From the NCBI RefSeq assembly GCF_001571365.1, contig NZ_BCTQ01000016.1, positions 1-64,000 on the forward strand: a stretch of 64,000 bases of DNA. Reading direction: 5' to 3'. The notes under the pieces were generated by a model. The model did not search any database. It had not been told where the DNA came from and saw nothing but the letters and a program-made list of their open reading frames with translations. The stretch comes from Achromobacter denitrificans NBRC 15125 (GTDB lineage: Bacteria > Pseudomonadota > Gammaproteobacteria > Burkholderiales > Burkholderiaceae_B). Both the position numbers and the translations under genes were made by a program. Numbering within the stretch: the first letter of the stretch is position 1; each line of letters opens with the position of its first letter. Below are positions 8,045 to 16,708 of the stretch, piece by piece.

Positions 8045-9427
8045 CTATTCCGGTTCGGCCGCGGTCCGTACCGGAAATCGCGTTTCCAGCCAGCGGCCCA
8101 GCGCCAGCAGTCGGTCTTCGCGGTACTTGGGCGCCACCCATTGCACGCCCGCGGGCAAGGCTTCGCCCTGGGGCCATACGGGGTAGGACAGGGCCGGGAC
8201 CTGGGCGCTGTTGAACGCGGGCGTGTAGGGGTTCCAGGACATCCAGTCGTCTCCAGACTGGTCCGGCGGCACGTCGCGGCCGGCTTCGAAGGCGCACAGC
8301 GGGACGGTCGGCAGCATCAGCAGGTCGACCTGGCCGAACAGCCGGGCCAGGTCGTTCGCGTGCTGGTCGCGCTGCTGGCAGAGGGCGTGATAGCGTGAAA
8401 TGGGCCAGTCGTCGACCCCGCGCACGAAGACGATCAAGCCGGGATCGAGCCGGCCGCGCAGTTCGGGGGCCACGGCGCGCACGGCGGCGGCGCAGCCCAG
8501 CCGGTACAGGTCCTGGCCCACGCGCGATGCCGCCTCGATGTCGACATCGATTTCCACGACGTCCATGCCGTCGGCGCGCAGCGCGGCCAGCGCCTCGTCC
8601 ATGGCGGCGCGCACCGGGGCCGCGCAGCGCGGGCCCCAGCGCCGGGGCGACACCAGGCCGATGCGCGGCCGGCCGGCGGGCACATCCGGGCCATCGTCCC
8701 CGCCCAGGCATGAGGTCCAGTCCAGCGCCGACGCGCCGCGCGCGGCGAGATAGGCCGCTTCCAGTTCGTCCATCCCCGCGGCGATAGGCCCCGTGTGCAC
8801 GATGTTCGAGAAGGCGCTGGGCAGGGGCGACAGCGGAATCCGCCCGTGCGTGGGCTTCAGCCCGATGGTGCCGGTGAACGCGGCGGGGATGCGGATCGAA
8901 CCGCCGGCGTCGCTGCCCATCGACACGCGCACGATGCCCGCGGCGACCGCCGCGGCGCAGCCGCCGCTGCTGCCGCCCGGCGTGAGCGCCGGGTTCCAGG
9001 GGTTGCGCGTGATCCCGAAGGCCGGGCTGTCGGTGACGCCTTTCCAGTTGAATTCAGGCGCGCGCGTCTTGCCCAGCAGGACGGCGCCGGCATCGGCCAG
9101 CCGCTGGACGAACACGGTATGGGCCGCGGCCGGCTCGTCGGACGTGACCGCCGAGCCGCGCCGCGTGGGCCAGCCGCGCACGGCGGCGAATTCCTTGATC
9201 GCAATCGGCATGCCGTCCAGCGGGCCCAGCGGCGCGCCGCGGCGCCAGCGTTCCTCGGATCGACGCGCGCCGTCCAGGGCGCCCTCGCGGTCGATCAGGG
9301 CGAAGGCATTGAGCGCCGGGTTGGCGCGTTCGGCGTGATCCAGCGCGCTGCGCGTCACCTCCACGGGCGAGGCGCTGCGCGCCAGATACTGCTCGCCCAG
9401 GCGCTGGAAAGGAAGTTGATGCAACAT
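8045..9427 (-). CDS. Amidase-signature family hydrolase (with ABC transporter)
   Basis: The 460-aa protein has the full Ser-cisSer-Lys catalytic set: Lys78 (MPIAIKEF), the GGSSGG loop with Ser153/154, and nucleophile Ser177 (DAGGSIRIP). Start ATG at 9427 has AGGAG 8 nt upstream; the open frame runs further upstream but that part overlaps livF and is not family-like. It starts 26 bp after livF and probably belongs to the transporter operon. It would release ammonia or an amine from an imported amide, supplying an acid for the downstream ring-cleavage unit (inference). Substrate cannot be predicted from sequence. Confidence 0.88.
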   Translation of the reverse strand: MLHQLPFQRLGEQYLARSASPVEVTRSALDHAERANPALNAFALIDREGALDGARRSEERWRRGAPLGPLDGMPIAIKEFAAVRGWPTRRGSAVTSDEPAAAHTVFVQRLADAGAVLLGKTRAPEFNWKGVTDSPAFGITRNPWNPALTPGGSSGGCAAAVAAGIVRVSMGSDAGGSIRIPAAFTGTIGLKPTHGRIPLSPLPSAFSNIVHTGPIAAGMDELEAAYLAARGASALDWTSCLGGDDGPDVPAGRPRIGLVSPRRWGPRCAAPVRAAMDEALAALRADGMDVVEIDVDIEAASRVGQDLYRLGCAAAVRAVAPELRGRLDPGLIVFVRGVDDWPISRYHALCQQRDQHANDLARLFGQVDLLMLPTVPLCAFEAGRDVPPDQSGDDWMSWNPYTPAFNSAQVPALSYPVWPQGEALPAGVQWVAPKYREDRLLALGRWLETRFPVRTAAEPE

Positions 9428-9453
9428 GGTTTGGCTCCTAGTGTCGGCCCGCC

Positions 9454-10176
9454 TTAACTGGCGCTGGCCCCGAGATAGCTGGCCAGCAGGTCCGGGTCTT
9501 GCGCGAGTTCGGCCCCGCTGCCTTGCTTGACGATGCGGCCCAGTTCGATCAGATAGGCCAGGTCGGCGCTCTTGAGCGCGATGCGCGCGTTCTGCTCGAC
9601 CAGGATGACGGTCAGGCCCTCGCGCCGGCGCAGGTCCACCACCACGTCCATGATCTGCTGCACGATCAGCGGCGCCAGCCCGATGGACGGCTCGTCCAGC
9701 AGCAGCACCCGGGGATGCGCGATCAGGGCGCGGCCGATGGCGACCATCTGCTGCTCGCCGCCGGACAGGGTGCCGGCCAGTTGTTCGCGGCGCTGCGCCA
9801 GGACCGGGAACAGGGCGTACACGCGGTCCAGTTCGCGAGCGAAGTCGGTGCGCCGGCGAAAGGCGTAGGCGCCCAGGCGCAGGTTGTCTTCCACCTTCAT
9901 GGACGCGAACAGCGAACGCTTTTCGGGCACCAGGCACATGCCGCGGCGCACGCGTTCCTCGACCGGGGCGTTGCCCAGCGAGTCGCCATGCAGCAGCACC
10001 CGGCCGGCGCGGGCGGGCAGGGCGCCCATCAGCGCCTTGAGCAAGGTGGTCTTGCCGGCGCCGTTGGCGCCGATGAGCGATACCAGCGTCCCCTGGGGCA
10101 CGTCGAAGCTGATGCCGTGCAGGGCGTCGACCTGGCCGTAGCTGACCGCCAGGTCCTTCACTTCGATTGCGTTCAT
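9454..10176 (-). CDS. LivF-type ABC transporter ATPase
   Basis: The 240-aa ATPase belongs to the branched-chain amino acid (HAAT) uptake family. Walker A GANGAGKTT is at residues 36-44, the signature LSGGEQQM near 138-145, and Walker B VLLLDEPSIGLAP follows. It overlaps the end of the LivM-LivG fusion gene by 4 bp (ATGA). Together with the binding protein, LivH and the fusion protein it completes a five-domain importer. Linkage to amidase and aromatic-ring genes suggests an aromatic or amide substrate instead of leucine. Confidence 0.88.
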   Translation of the reverse strand: MNAIEVKDLAVSYGQVDALHGISFDVPQGTLVSLIGANGAGKTTLLKALMGALPARAGRVLLHGDSLGNAPVEERVRRGMCLVPEKRSLFASMKVEDNLRLGAYAFRRRTDFARELDRVYALFPVLAQRREQLAGTLSGGEQQMVAIGRALIAHPRVLLLDEPSIGLAPLIVQQIMDVVVDLRRREGLTVILVEQNARIALKSADLAYLIELGRIVKQGSGAELAQDPDLLASYLGASAS

Positions 10177-11924
10177 GCCTCGGCTCCGAGATAGGCGGCC
10201 ACCACGGCCGGATTGCGCTGCACTTCCTGGCGTTCGCCCTGCGCCAGCAGCGCGCCGTAGTTCAGGACGAACAGATAGTCCACGCAGCCCATCACCAGTT
10301 CCATGTCGTGCTCCACGAGCAGGACGGCCATGCCTCGTTCGTCGCGCAGCTTGCGCATCAACTGGACCAGCACGGCTTTCTCCGGGCCGCGCAGGCCGGC
10401 GGCCGGCTCGTCCAGCAATAGCACGCCGGGTCGCGCCATCAGGGCGCGGGCCACCTCGACCAGGCGCTGGCTGCCCAGCGTCAGGCTGGCGGCCGGGCGC
10501 AGCGCCTGGTCCGCCAGGCCGACCAGCTCCAGCGCGGCGCGGGCCTCGCGCGCCAGGCGGCGTTCCTCGGCGCGATCCAGGCCCAGCGCGGCCGACAGCA
10601 GGCCGGCCTTGCCCTGGATGTGGCCGCCGATCAGCACGTTGTCCAGCACGGTCAATTCGGGCACCAGCTGCACGTGCTGGAAGCTGCGGGCGACGCCGCG
10701 CCGCACCACCTCATGCGCCCGGGCCGGCAGCGCATCGCCGTCCAGCGCGACGCGGCCGCCGCTGGCCGGCAGCACCGCGGTCATCACGTTGAACAGAGTG
10801 GACTTGCCCGCGCCGTTGGGGCCGATCAGCCCGGTGATGCGTCCCGGCGGGATATCCAGCGTCACGTTCTTGAGGGCCTGCAGTCCGCCGAAGCGCTTGT
10901 GGACGGCGTCCACGCTCAGGCGCTGGCCGGTGGACACGCGATGCGGCGCGGCCTCGGCCTCGTCCGGCGCGGCGGGACGCGATGGCGGCTTCAGCCGCAC
11001 CCAGGTCAGCAGGCCGTTGGGCCAGCGCAGCAGCGCCACGATCAGGATCAACCCGAACAGCATGGTTTCCATCTGGCCCGGAATGCCCAGCAGGTTGGCG
11101 ATCAGGTACTGCGCGCCGAGTTCGATCGCGGTGAAGGCCAGCACGCCCAGCAAGGGCCCCAGCGGGTGCAGGCAGCCGCCCAGCACCACCATGATCAGCA
11201 GATTGAAGGAGACTCCGATGGAGAACGAGGTGGGACTCAGGAAACTCATGTAGAAGGCGTAGATCCCGCCAGCCAGGGCCGCCAGCGCGGCCGACAGGAC
11301 GAAGATGCGGATCTTGGCCGCCGCCACGTCCACGCCGAAGGCCGCGGCCATGGTGGGGCTGGCCTTGATGGCGCGGGCGGCGCGGCCCATGCGGCCGCGG
11401 TAGATCCGGCAGTAGGCGATGAAGGCGAGCCCCACCGCGATCCACGCCACCGCGCCCATGCCCCGGGTGCCGAATTCCAGCCCGAAGACGCGCGGCGGCG
11501 GAATGTCGGACAGGCCGGAGGCGCCGCCGGTGAGGTCGGTGGCCGCCACCAGGCAGACATAGGCGGCGATGCCCCACGCCAGCGTGGCCAGCGGCAGGTA
11601 GTGGCCGCGCAAGCGCAGCGTGAGCCGGCCGATCACATAGGCAGCGGCCGCGCACGCCACCACCGCCAGGGCGATGGCCAGCGGCGGCGGCACGCCGTAG
11701 TCGCGCGCCAGGATCGCGGAGGCGTAGGCGCCGCCGCCCAGGAAGGCGGCATGGCCCAGCGACAGTTGCCCGGCCGCCAGCAGGAAGGCCAGCCCCAGGC
11801 AGACCAGCGCATTGGTGCCGGCCAGCGTCAGCAGGCCGACGTAGTAGGTGGGCAGCAAGAGGATCAGCGCCGCCACCGCGAGGGCGGCGCCGGACAGGTA
11901 CAGTTTTTCGGGTTTCATCGGCAT
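10173..11924 (-). CDS. LivM-LivG fusion: ABC transporter permease and ATPase in one chain
   Basis: The 583-aa chain joins a LivM-type permease (about residues 1-312, multiple TM segments, ending with the LivM-like loop and QYLIANLLGIPGQ) to a LivG-type ATPase (about 336-583) through an Ala/Pro/Glu-rich linker. Walker A GPNGAGKST is at 368-376 and Walker B LLLDEPAAGL follows; the signature reads LTLGSQR instead of LSGGQ. There is no stop or frame change between the halves, so it is a genuine fusion, not an error. It lies 16 bp after livH and overlaps livF by 4 bp. Confidence 0.88.
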   Translation of the reverse strand: MPMKPEKLYLSGAALAVAALILLLPTYYVGLLTLAGTNALVCLGLAFLLAAGQLSLGHAAFLGGGAYASAILARDYGVPPPLAIALAVVACAAAAYVIGRLTLRLRGHYLPLATLAWGIAAYVCLVAATDLTGGASGLSDIPPPRVFGLEFGTRGMGAVAWIAVGLAFIAYCRIYRGRMGRAARAIKASPTMAAAFGVDVAAAKIRIFVLSAALAALAGGIYAFYMSFLSPTSFSIGVSFNLLIMVVLGGCLHPLGPLLGVLAFTAIELGAQYLIANLLGIPGQMETMLFGLILIVALLRWPNGLLTWVRLKPPSRPAAPDEAEAAPHRVSTGQRLSVDAVHKRFGGLQALKNVTLDIPPGRITGLIGPNGAGKSTLFNVMTAVLPASGGRVALDGDALPARAHEVVRRGVARSFQHVQLVPELTVLDNVLIGGHIQGKAGLLSAALGLDRAEERRLAREARAALELVGLADQALRPAASLTLGSQRLVEVARALMARPGVLLLDEPAAGLRGPEKAVLVQLMRKLRDERGMAVLLVEHDMELVMGCVDYLFVLNYGALLAQGERQEVQRNPAVVAAYLGAEA

Positions 11925-11940
11925 GGGCGGAGTAGCGTTT

Positions 11941-12969
11941 TCAATGTTCGTCCAGGTCGGCGCCGGCGCGGCTGTTGCGCCAGAGCAGGATGGGAATCAC
12001 CATCGCGAACACCAGCGCGTCGCGGTAGGAACTGCTGAGAAAGGAAGCGAAAGACTCCAGCACGCCCACGATGAAGACGCCGGCGACGGACAGCGGGTAG
12101 TTCACCAGCCCGCCCATCGCGGCGCCCACGAACCCCTTGAGCCCGACGACGAAGCCCATTTCGTAGTGCGCCGTCACCAGCGGCGCCAATAGCATGCCGC
12201 TGGCGCCGGACAGCGCGGCGGCGAGGAAGTAGCTCAGCCGGCCCGCCATCACCACGGGAATGCCGCAGTACTGCGCGCCCTCCCGGTTGACCGACGCCGC
12301 GCGCAGGGCCTTGCCGGTCAGTGTGCAGCGGAAGAACAGGTACAGCCCCAGGGCCGCCAGCAGCGAGAACGCCATGATGAAGAGTGATTGCGCCGCGATG
12401 TCCACGCCGGCCAGCTCCAGGCGGGCCTCGCTGATGGGCGGGACGGCGCGCGGATCGGCGCCCCACAGCAGCAGCGCGAGCGGGTGCATGATCATCGACA
12501 CGCCGACGCCGATGATCACCAGCACGACGGTGGAATTGCCGGGATTGGGTTCCACCGTCAGGCGATAGACGATGGGCCCCAGCGACGCGACCAGCGCCAG
12601 CGCGGCCAGCATTTGCAGGGCGGACGAGGGCACGCGCCAGGCCAGGGCCGCCAGGGCGGCCAGCGCCGCGCCCGCCGCCGCATAGGCCGCGAGAGGCCGC
12701 AGCGGCGAACGGCCGTCCGCCCGGGCCCGCAGCAGATCCAGCAGCAGGCAGGCCGCGCCGCCTGCGCCCACCACGTAGACCACGGGGGCGAGCGTGCCCT
12801 CGATGAAACTGGCCAGGGTCAGCGCGCCGAAGGTCACGTACTCGCCTTGCGCGATGTTGACCACGCGGGTGGTGGTGTAGACCAGCACCAGGCTCAGGCC
12901 CACCAGCGTATAGACGGCGCCGTTGGTCAGGCCGTCCGTGGCCAGGAACAGGGTAGTGGTGAGGTCCAT
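11941..12969 (-). CDS. LivH-type ABC transporter permease
   Basis: The 342-aa inner membrane permease of the HAAT family shows the typical LivH opening (GLTNGAVYTLVGLSLVLVYTTTRVVNIAQGEYVTFGAL, here quoted in parts: LTNGAVYTLVGLSL and VVNIAQGEYV) and the loop GKALRAASVNREGAQYCG. It is slightly longer than the usual 290-310 residues because of an Ala-rich insertion near residues 65-115. It follows the binding-protein gene by 2 bp and precedes the fused LivM-LivG gene by 16 bp. Confidence 0.87.
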   Translation of the reverse strand: MDLTTTLFLATDGLTNGAVYTLVGLSLVLVYTTTRVVNIAQGEYVTFGALTLASFIEGTLAPVVYVVGAGGAACLLLDLLRARADGRSPLRPLAAYAAAGAALAALAALAWRVPSSALQMLAALALVASLGPIVYRLTVEPNPGNSTVVLVIIGVGVSMIMHPLALLLWGADPRAVPPISEARLELAGVDIAAQSLFIMAFSLLAALGLYLFFRCTLTGKALRAASVNREGAQYCGIPVVMAGRLSYFLAAALSGASGMLLAPLVTAHYEMGFVVGLKGFVGAAMGGLVNYPLSVAGVFIVGVLESFASFLSSSYRDALVFAMVIPILLWRNSRAGADLDEH

Positions 12970-12971
12970 TC

Positions 12972-14156
12972 CTACTCACCCAGCAGTTCGAACTTGCCGT
13001 CCTTGACCTTCACCAGGAAGGTGCTGCGCCGGTCCAGCCCCAGGTGGTCGGTGGGGCTGTAGCTGAAGAATCCGTTCACGCCGCGGTAGTCGCGCGTGGC
13101 CTCGATGGCGTCGCGCAGCGCGAGCCGCGCCTGGGCCAGGTCGCCGGTCTTGCCGTCGGCCACCACCTGCCGGTAGGCCAGCAGCGGGATCTGCACCGTA
13201 TCGTAGGCCTGGGCGGCGAACATATCGGTCTTGCCCGCGCCGTACTTGCCGTCATAGGCCTGGATGAAGCCGGCGATGACGGATTTGAGCGGATGGTCGT
13301 CGGGCAACTGCCGGTACACCGTCAGCGCCGAGGTGCCGACGATGGCGCCTTCGGCCGCCTTCTTGCCGACGGCGATGAAGGCCGGCGTGGCGGAGCCGGC
13401 GCCGTGCAGGACCGGTCCTTTGTAGCCGACGCGGCGCAGCGTTTCGGTGGCCAGCGCGGACGACGGGGGGATGGCGTGGAAGTAGACCGCGTCGGGCTTC
13501 TTCTGCGCGACGCGCAGCGCCTGCGGCGTGAAGTTGGTGTCGCCGCGGGAAAAGCGCTCGACCGCGACGATGTCCAGGCCCTTGCGCTTGGCGATCTGGC
13601 TGAACTCCACCCAGCCGCCTTCGCCGTACGAGTCCTCCAGGCCCATGAACGCCACCTGCTTCCAACCCTGCTTGAGCATGTAGTCGACGGTGTGGTCGAT
13701 CATCAGGCGGTCGGTCACCGGGGTCTTGAACGTAAACCGGTGCGCATCGGCCGGCTCGATCACCGAGGCCGCCGAGGCCAGCGACAGGTTGGGCACGCGC
13801 TCTTCCTCGATCACCTTGTTCACGGCCAGCGAAGCGGGCGTGGTGGTGCAGCAGACGACGAGGTGCACCCGGTCTTCCTGGATCAGCTTGCGTGTCGCAT
13901 TGACGGCCCGCGCCGGATCGGAGCCGTCGTCGTATTTGACGAAGGTGACGCGGAACGGCAGGGTGGCGTCGGCCGCCGTGCGCGCTTCCATCAGATTGAT
14001 GGCGGCCACTGCGCCGGTGGCGATGGCCGAGGCGCCGCCGGTGACCGAGCTGACCACGCCGATGCGCAATTCCGGACGGTCGTCGGCTTGCGCGGCGGGT
14101 GCCAGCAAGAAGCCGGCGCATGCGAGGCCGGCCAGCAAAGGGTTGATTCTGCTCAT
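12972..14156 (-). CDS. LivK-type periplasmic substrate-binding protein
   Basis: The 394-aa protein begins with a cleavable signal peptide (MSRINPLLAGLACAGFLLAP, cleavage after AQA) and then RIGVVSSVTGGASAIATG, typical of type I binding proteins of branched-chain-type ABC importers. The ATG at 14156 is preferred over one 45 nt upstream because it starts the signal peptide and has GGGAG 7 nt before it. It is first gene of the transporter-amidase unit. The palindrome at 14246 lies 89 bp upstream. Ligand is unknown; relatives bind aromatic acids and amides as well as amino acids. Confidence 0.87.
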   Translation of the reverse strand: MSRINPLLAGLACAGFLLAPAAQADDRPELRIGVVSSVTGGASAIATGAVAAINLMEARTAADATLPFRVTFVKYDDGSDPARAVNATRKLIQEDRVHLVVCCTTTPASLAVNKVIEEERVPNLSLASAASVIEPADAHRFTFKTPVTDRLMIDHTVDYMLKQGWKQVAFMGLEDSYGEGGWVEFSQIAKRKGLDIVAVERFSRGDTNFTPQALRVAQKKPDAVYFHAIPPSSALATETLRRVGYKGPVLHGAGSATPAFIAVGKKAAEGAIVGTSALTVYRQLPDDHPLKSVIAGFIQAYDGKYGAGKTDMFAAQAYDTVQIPLLAYRQVVADGKTGDLAQARLALRDAIEATRDYRGVNGFFSYSPTDHLGLDRRSTFLVKVKDGKFELLGE

Positions 14157-14218
14157 CAATAGCTCCCGAAGAGGACAAGACAGGATGCCGGCGGGCGGCA
14201 CGGGTCTGGGTGGGAGCT

Positions 14219-14224
14219 AGTCTG
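14219..14224 (-). promoter_or_regulatory. Putative -10 element of the transporter-amidase unit
   Basis: CAGACT on the minus strand lies 32 bp downstream of the centre of the palindrome at 14246-14261, matching the CAGAAT placed at 33 bp in the other unit. The match to the sigma-70 -10 consensus is weak, which is typical of activator-dependent promoters. Confidence 0.35.
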
Positions 14225-14245
14225 GCAGGGACGTGTGGGCGGGGA

Positions 14246-14261
14246 TGTATCCCGCGATACA
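14246..14261. promoter_or_regulatory. 16-bp palindromic operator, copy 2 (TGTATC-N4-GATACA)
   Basis: TGTATCCCGCGATACA is the exact reverse complement of the copy at 8024-8039. It lies 89 bp upstream of the binding-protein start codon, in the 156-bp gap between the end of the efflux operon and the transporter unit. Confidence 0.8.
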
Positions 14262-14312
14262 AAGCGCGGCCGCGGGTCTCGGGGTTTTCCTCAGTTGTCT
14301 GGGAGGGGCGGT

Positions 14313-15743
14313 TCAATCGCCGCCGTTTTCCCACCCCCCGCCCAGCGCCAGGAACAGCGCGATCTGGTCGTTGCTGAGCTCGGCCTGGGAGGCCGCCAGC
14401 GCGCTTTCGTTGGTGGCCAGGGTGCGTTGGGCGTCCAGCACGGTCAGGTAGTCGGTCTTGCCGTAACGAAAGAGCTGGGTGGCCTGGGAGGCGGCTTCGG
14501 CGCTCTGGTCGCGGGCGGCGCGCAGGGCGGCGTCGCGGTCCAGTTGGCGGGCATAGACCACCAGCGCGCTTTCCGTTTCCCGCAGGGCGTTCAGCACGGT
14601 CGCGTCGAACCGCGCCGCAGCGGCCTTGGTATTGGCCTGCGCCTGCGCGATGCGGGCCTGCGCGGCGCCGGTGTTGGGGATGGTCCAGGAGATCAGCGGG
14701 CCGACGCTCCAGCTGAAGGTGCCGCGGTCTCCGAACATCGTGGCGGGGCCGCCCGACGCGGCCGACAGGCCCAGCGTGATCTTCGGATAAAGGTCCGCGG
14801 TGGCCACGCCGATGCGCGCGGTGGCCGCGGCCAGGGTGCGTTCTGCCTGGCGGATGTCCGGGCGGCGGCGCAGCAGGGCGGCGCCGTCTCCGACCGGGAT
14901 AGTCTCGGCCAGTTGGGGCGGCGCGGCGCATTGCAGCAGCGCGGGCGTGACTTCGGCCGGCGTCTGGCCGGTGAGCGCCGCGAGGCGGTACAGCGCGGTG
15001 CGCTGCTGGGCCTCGAACGGCGGCAGGTTGGCCTGCAATTGTTCCAGCTGGCTGCGGGCGCGGGTGACGTCGAGCGTCGTGCCGCGGCCGGCGCGCTGTA
15101 GCCGAGCCACGGCATCCAGCGATTCCTTCTGCACTTGCACGGAATGCCGGGCGGAGGCCAGCTGCATGCCGGCCGAGCAGATGTTGGCGTAGGCGCGGGC
15201 CGTCTCGGCGGCCACGGTGACGCGGGTGGCGTCGTAGGCCGCCTGCGCGGCCTGGACGTCGCCGGTGGAGGCTTCGACGGCGCGGCGGATCTGGCCGAAG
15301 AGGTCCAGCTGGTAGGACACGCTGGCGCCCGCCGAGTACGACCAGCGGTTGGGCGGGTCGATGCCCGGCTGCAGTTCCTGCAGGCCCGAGGCGTGGCCGA
15401 AGGTGGGCGAGGCGTTGACGCCGATGCCGGGCTGTTGCTGCGCCTGCGTTTCGCGCAGGGCGGCCTGCGCGCGTTCGAGGTTGGCGCTGGCCACGCGCAG
15501 GTCGGTGTTGGCGGCGAGGGCCTTTTCCACCAGCCCGTCCAGCGCGGGATCCTGGTATAGGCGCCACCAGTGGCCGGGCACCGCCTCTTGCCGGAACACC
15601 TGCTCGCGGGCTTGCGCGAAAGGCGCCTGCGCGCTCTGTCGCTCGGCCACCGCGTCCGTGGGCACCAGGTAGTCAGGGCCGACGGTGGTGCATCCGGCCA
15701 GCGCGAGGGCCAGCATCAGCGGCAGGAGGTTTCTGGTGTTCAT
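14313..15743 (-). CDS. NodT/OprM-type outer membrane efflux lipoprotein (aae operon)
   Basis: The 476-aa protein starts with a lipoprotein signal (lipobox LALAGC, Cys18) and continues TTVGPDYLVP, the usual start of NodT-type outer membrane factors. Two internally repeated OEP domains with long helices follow. It would be the trimeric outer membrane exit duct for the AaeA/AaeB pump encoded just upstream, and is last gene of the MarR-led operon, 48 bp after aaeA. Confidence 0.87.
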   Translation of the reverse strand: MNTRNLLPLMLALALAGCTTVGPDYLVPTDAVAERQSAQAPFAQAREQVFRQEAVPGHWWRLYQDPALDGLVEKALAANTDLRVASANLERAQAALRETQAQQQPGIGVNASPTFGHASGLQELQPGIDPPNRWSYSAGASVSYQLDLFGQIRRAVEASTGDVQAAQAAYDATRVTVAAETARAYANICSAGMQLASARHSVQVQKESLDAVARLQRAGRGTTLDVTRARSQLEQLQANLPPFEAQQRTALYRLAALTGQTPAEVTPALLQCAAPPQLAETIPVGDGAALLRRRPDIRQAERTLAAATARIGVATADLYPKITLGLSAASGGPATMFGDRGTFSWSVGPLISWTIPNTGAAQARIAQAQANTKAAAARFDATVLNALRETESALVVYARQLDRDAALRAARDQSAEAASQATQLFRYGKTDYLTVLDAQRTLATNESALAASQAELSNDQIALFLALGGGWENGGD

Positions 15744-15791
15744 GGCAATTACGGCTAGTCGTTCGGGGTAAGGGTTGGGGGCGGGAAAGAA

Positions 15792-16706
15792 TCAGGACGG
15801 CAGGCGCGCGCCGGCCGACGCCTGGGCGGGTTGGGGGTCGACCGAGACGGTGGCGGTCTGGCCGGCCACCAGGCGCACCCCTTCGGGGACGTCGTCGATC
15901 CGCACGCGCACCGGGATGCGCTGCGCGAGCCGGACCCAGTTGAAGGTGGGGTTCACGTTGGGCAGCAGGTTGGCGCCGGTGCTGCGGTCGCGGTCGGCGA
16001 TGCCCATGGCGATGCTCTCGACGTGGCCGCGGATGCGGCGCGAGTCGCCCATCAGCGTCACCGTGACGGGATCGCCTTCGTGGATGCCGGGCAGCTTGGT
16101 TTCCTCGAAGTAGCCTTCCACGTAGAAGGAGCCTGCGTCGACCAACGCCATCACGCCGCGGCCGGCGGTGGCGTAGGAGCCCGCGCGCAGGTCCAGGTTG
16201 GTGATGCGGCCGTCGTTCACGGCGAGCACGCGGCTGCGTTCGAGGTTCAGGCGCGCGGTGTTCAACTGCACTTCGGCCTGCGCCAGCGCGGCTTCGGTCT
16301 GTTGCAGGCGGGTCTGGCTCTGCTCCAGCGCTTCGGCCGCCACCAACTGGCCCAGCGAGCGGTTGCGCTTGGCGTCGCGCAGCGCCTGGTCGCGCGCCAC
16401 CTGTTGGGAACGCACCGAGGCCTGGGCCTGGTCGAAGGCGAGCTGGAAGCGGGCGCGGTCGATTTCGAACAGCACGTCGCCGGCCTTCACGTCCTGGTTG
16501 TCGTGCACGGGCACGCTGGTCACCAGGCCGGAGACGTCGGGCGCCACCTGCACCACGTAGGCCTTGACTCGGCCGTCGCGGGTCCAGGGTTCGACTTCAT
16601 AGTGGTCCCAGAGCTGCCAGCCGGCGTAGGCGGCCGCGGCGACGACGACGGCCGTCACCGCGAATTTGCCGAGGGCGGCGGGGCGCAGGGCATTGGGGAG
16701 TTTCAT
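15792..16706 (-). CDS. aaeA: AaeA-type membrane fusion protein (HlyD family)
   Basis: The 304-aa protein has one N-terminal membrane segment (about residues 14-32), then the WTRDGRVKAYVVQVAPDVSG motif of AaeA/EmrA-type adaptors, a coiled-coil hairpin (about 85-150) and a beta-barrel region. It would bridge AaeB in the inner membrane and the outer membrane factor. It begins 2 bp after aaeX. The order aaeX-aaeA is as in the p-hydroxybenzoate efflux systems. Confidence 0.85.
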   Translation of the reverse strand: MKLPNALRPAALGKFAVTAVVVAAAAYAGWQLWDHYEVEPWTRDGRVKAYVVQVAPDVSGLVTSVPVHDNQDVKAGDVLFEIDRARFQLAFDQAQASVRSQQVARDQALRDAKRNRSLGQLVAAEALEQSQTRLQQTEAALAQAEVQLNTARLNLERSRVLAVNDGRITNLDLRAGSYATAGRGVMALVDAGSFYVEGYFEETKLPGIHEGDPVTVTLMGDSRRIRGHVESIAMGIADRDRSTGANLLPNVNPTFNWVRLAQRIPVRVRIDDVPEGVRLVAGQTATVSVDPQPAQASAGARLPS

Positions 16707-16708
16707 AC

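Noticed and set aside
8045-9937. 630-codon version of the amidase
   Set aside because: The extra 170 codons overlap livF and are Arg/Pro-rich nonsense; the ATG at 9427 has a good ribosome site.
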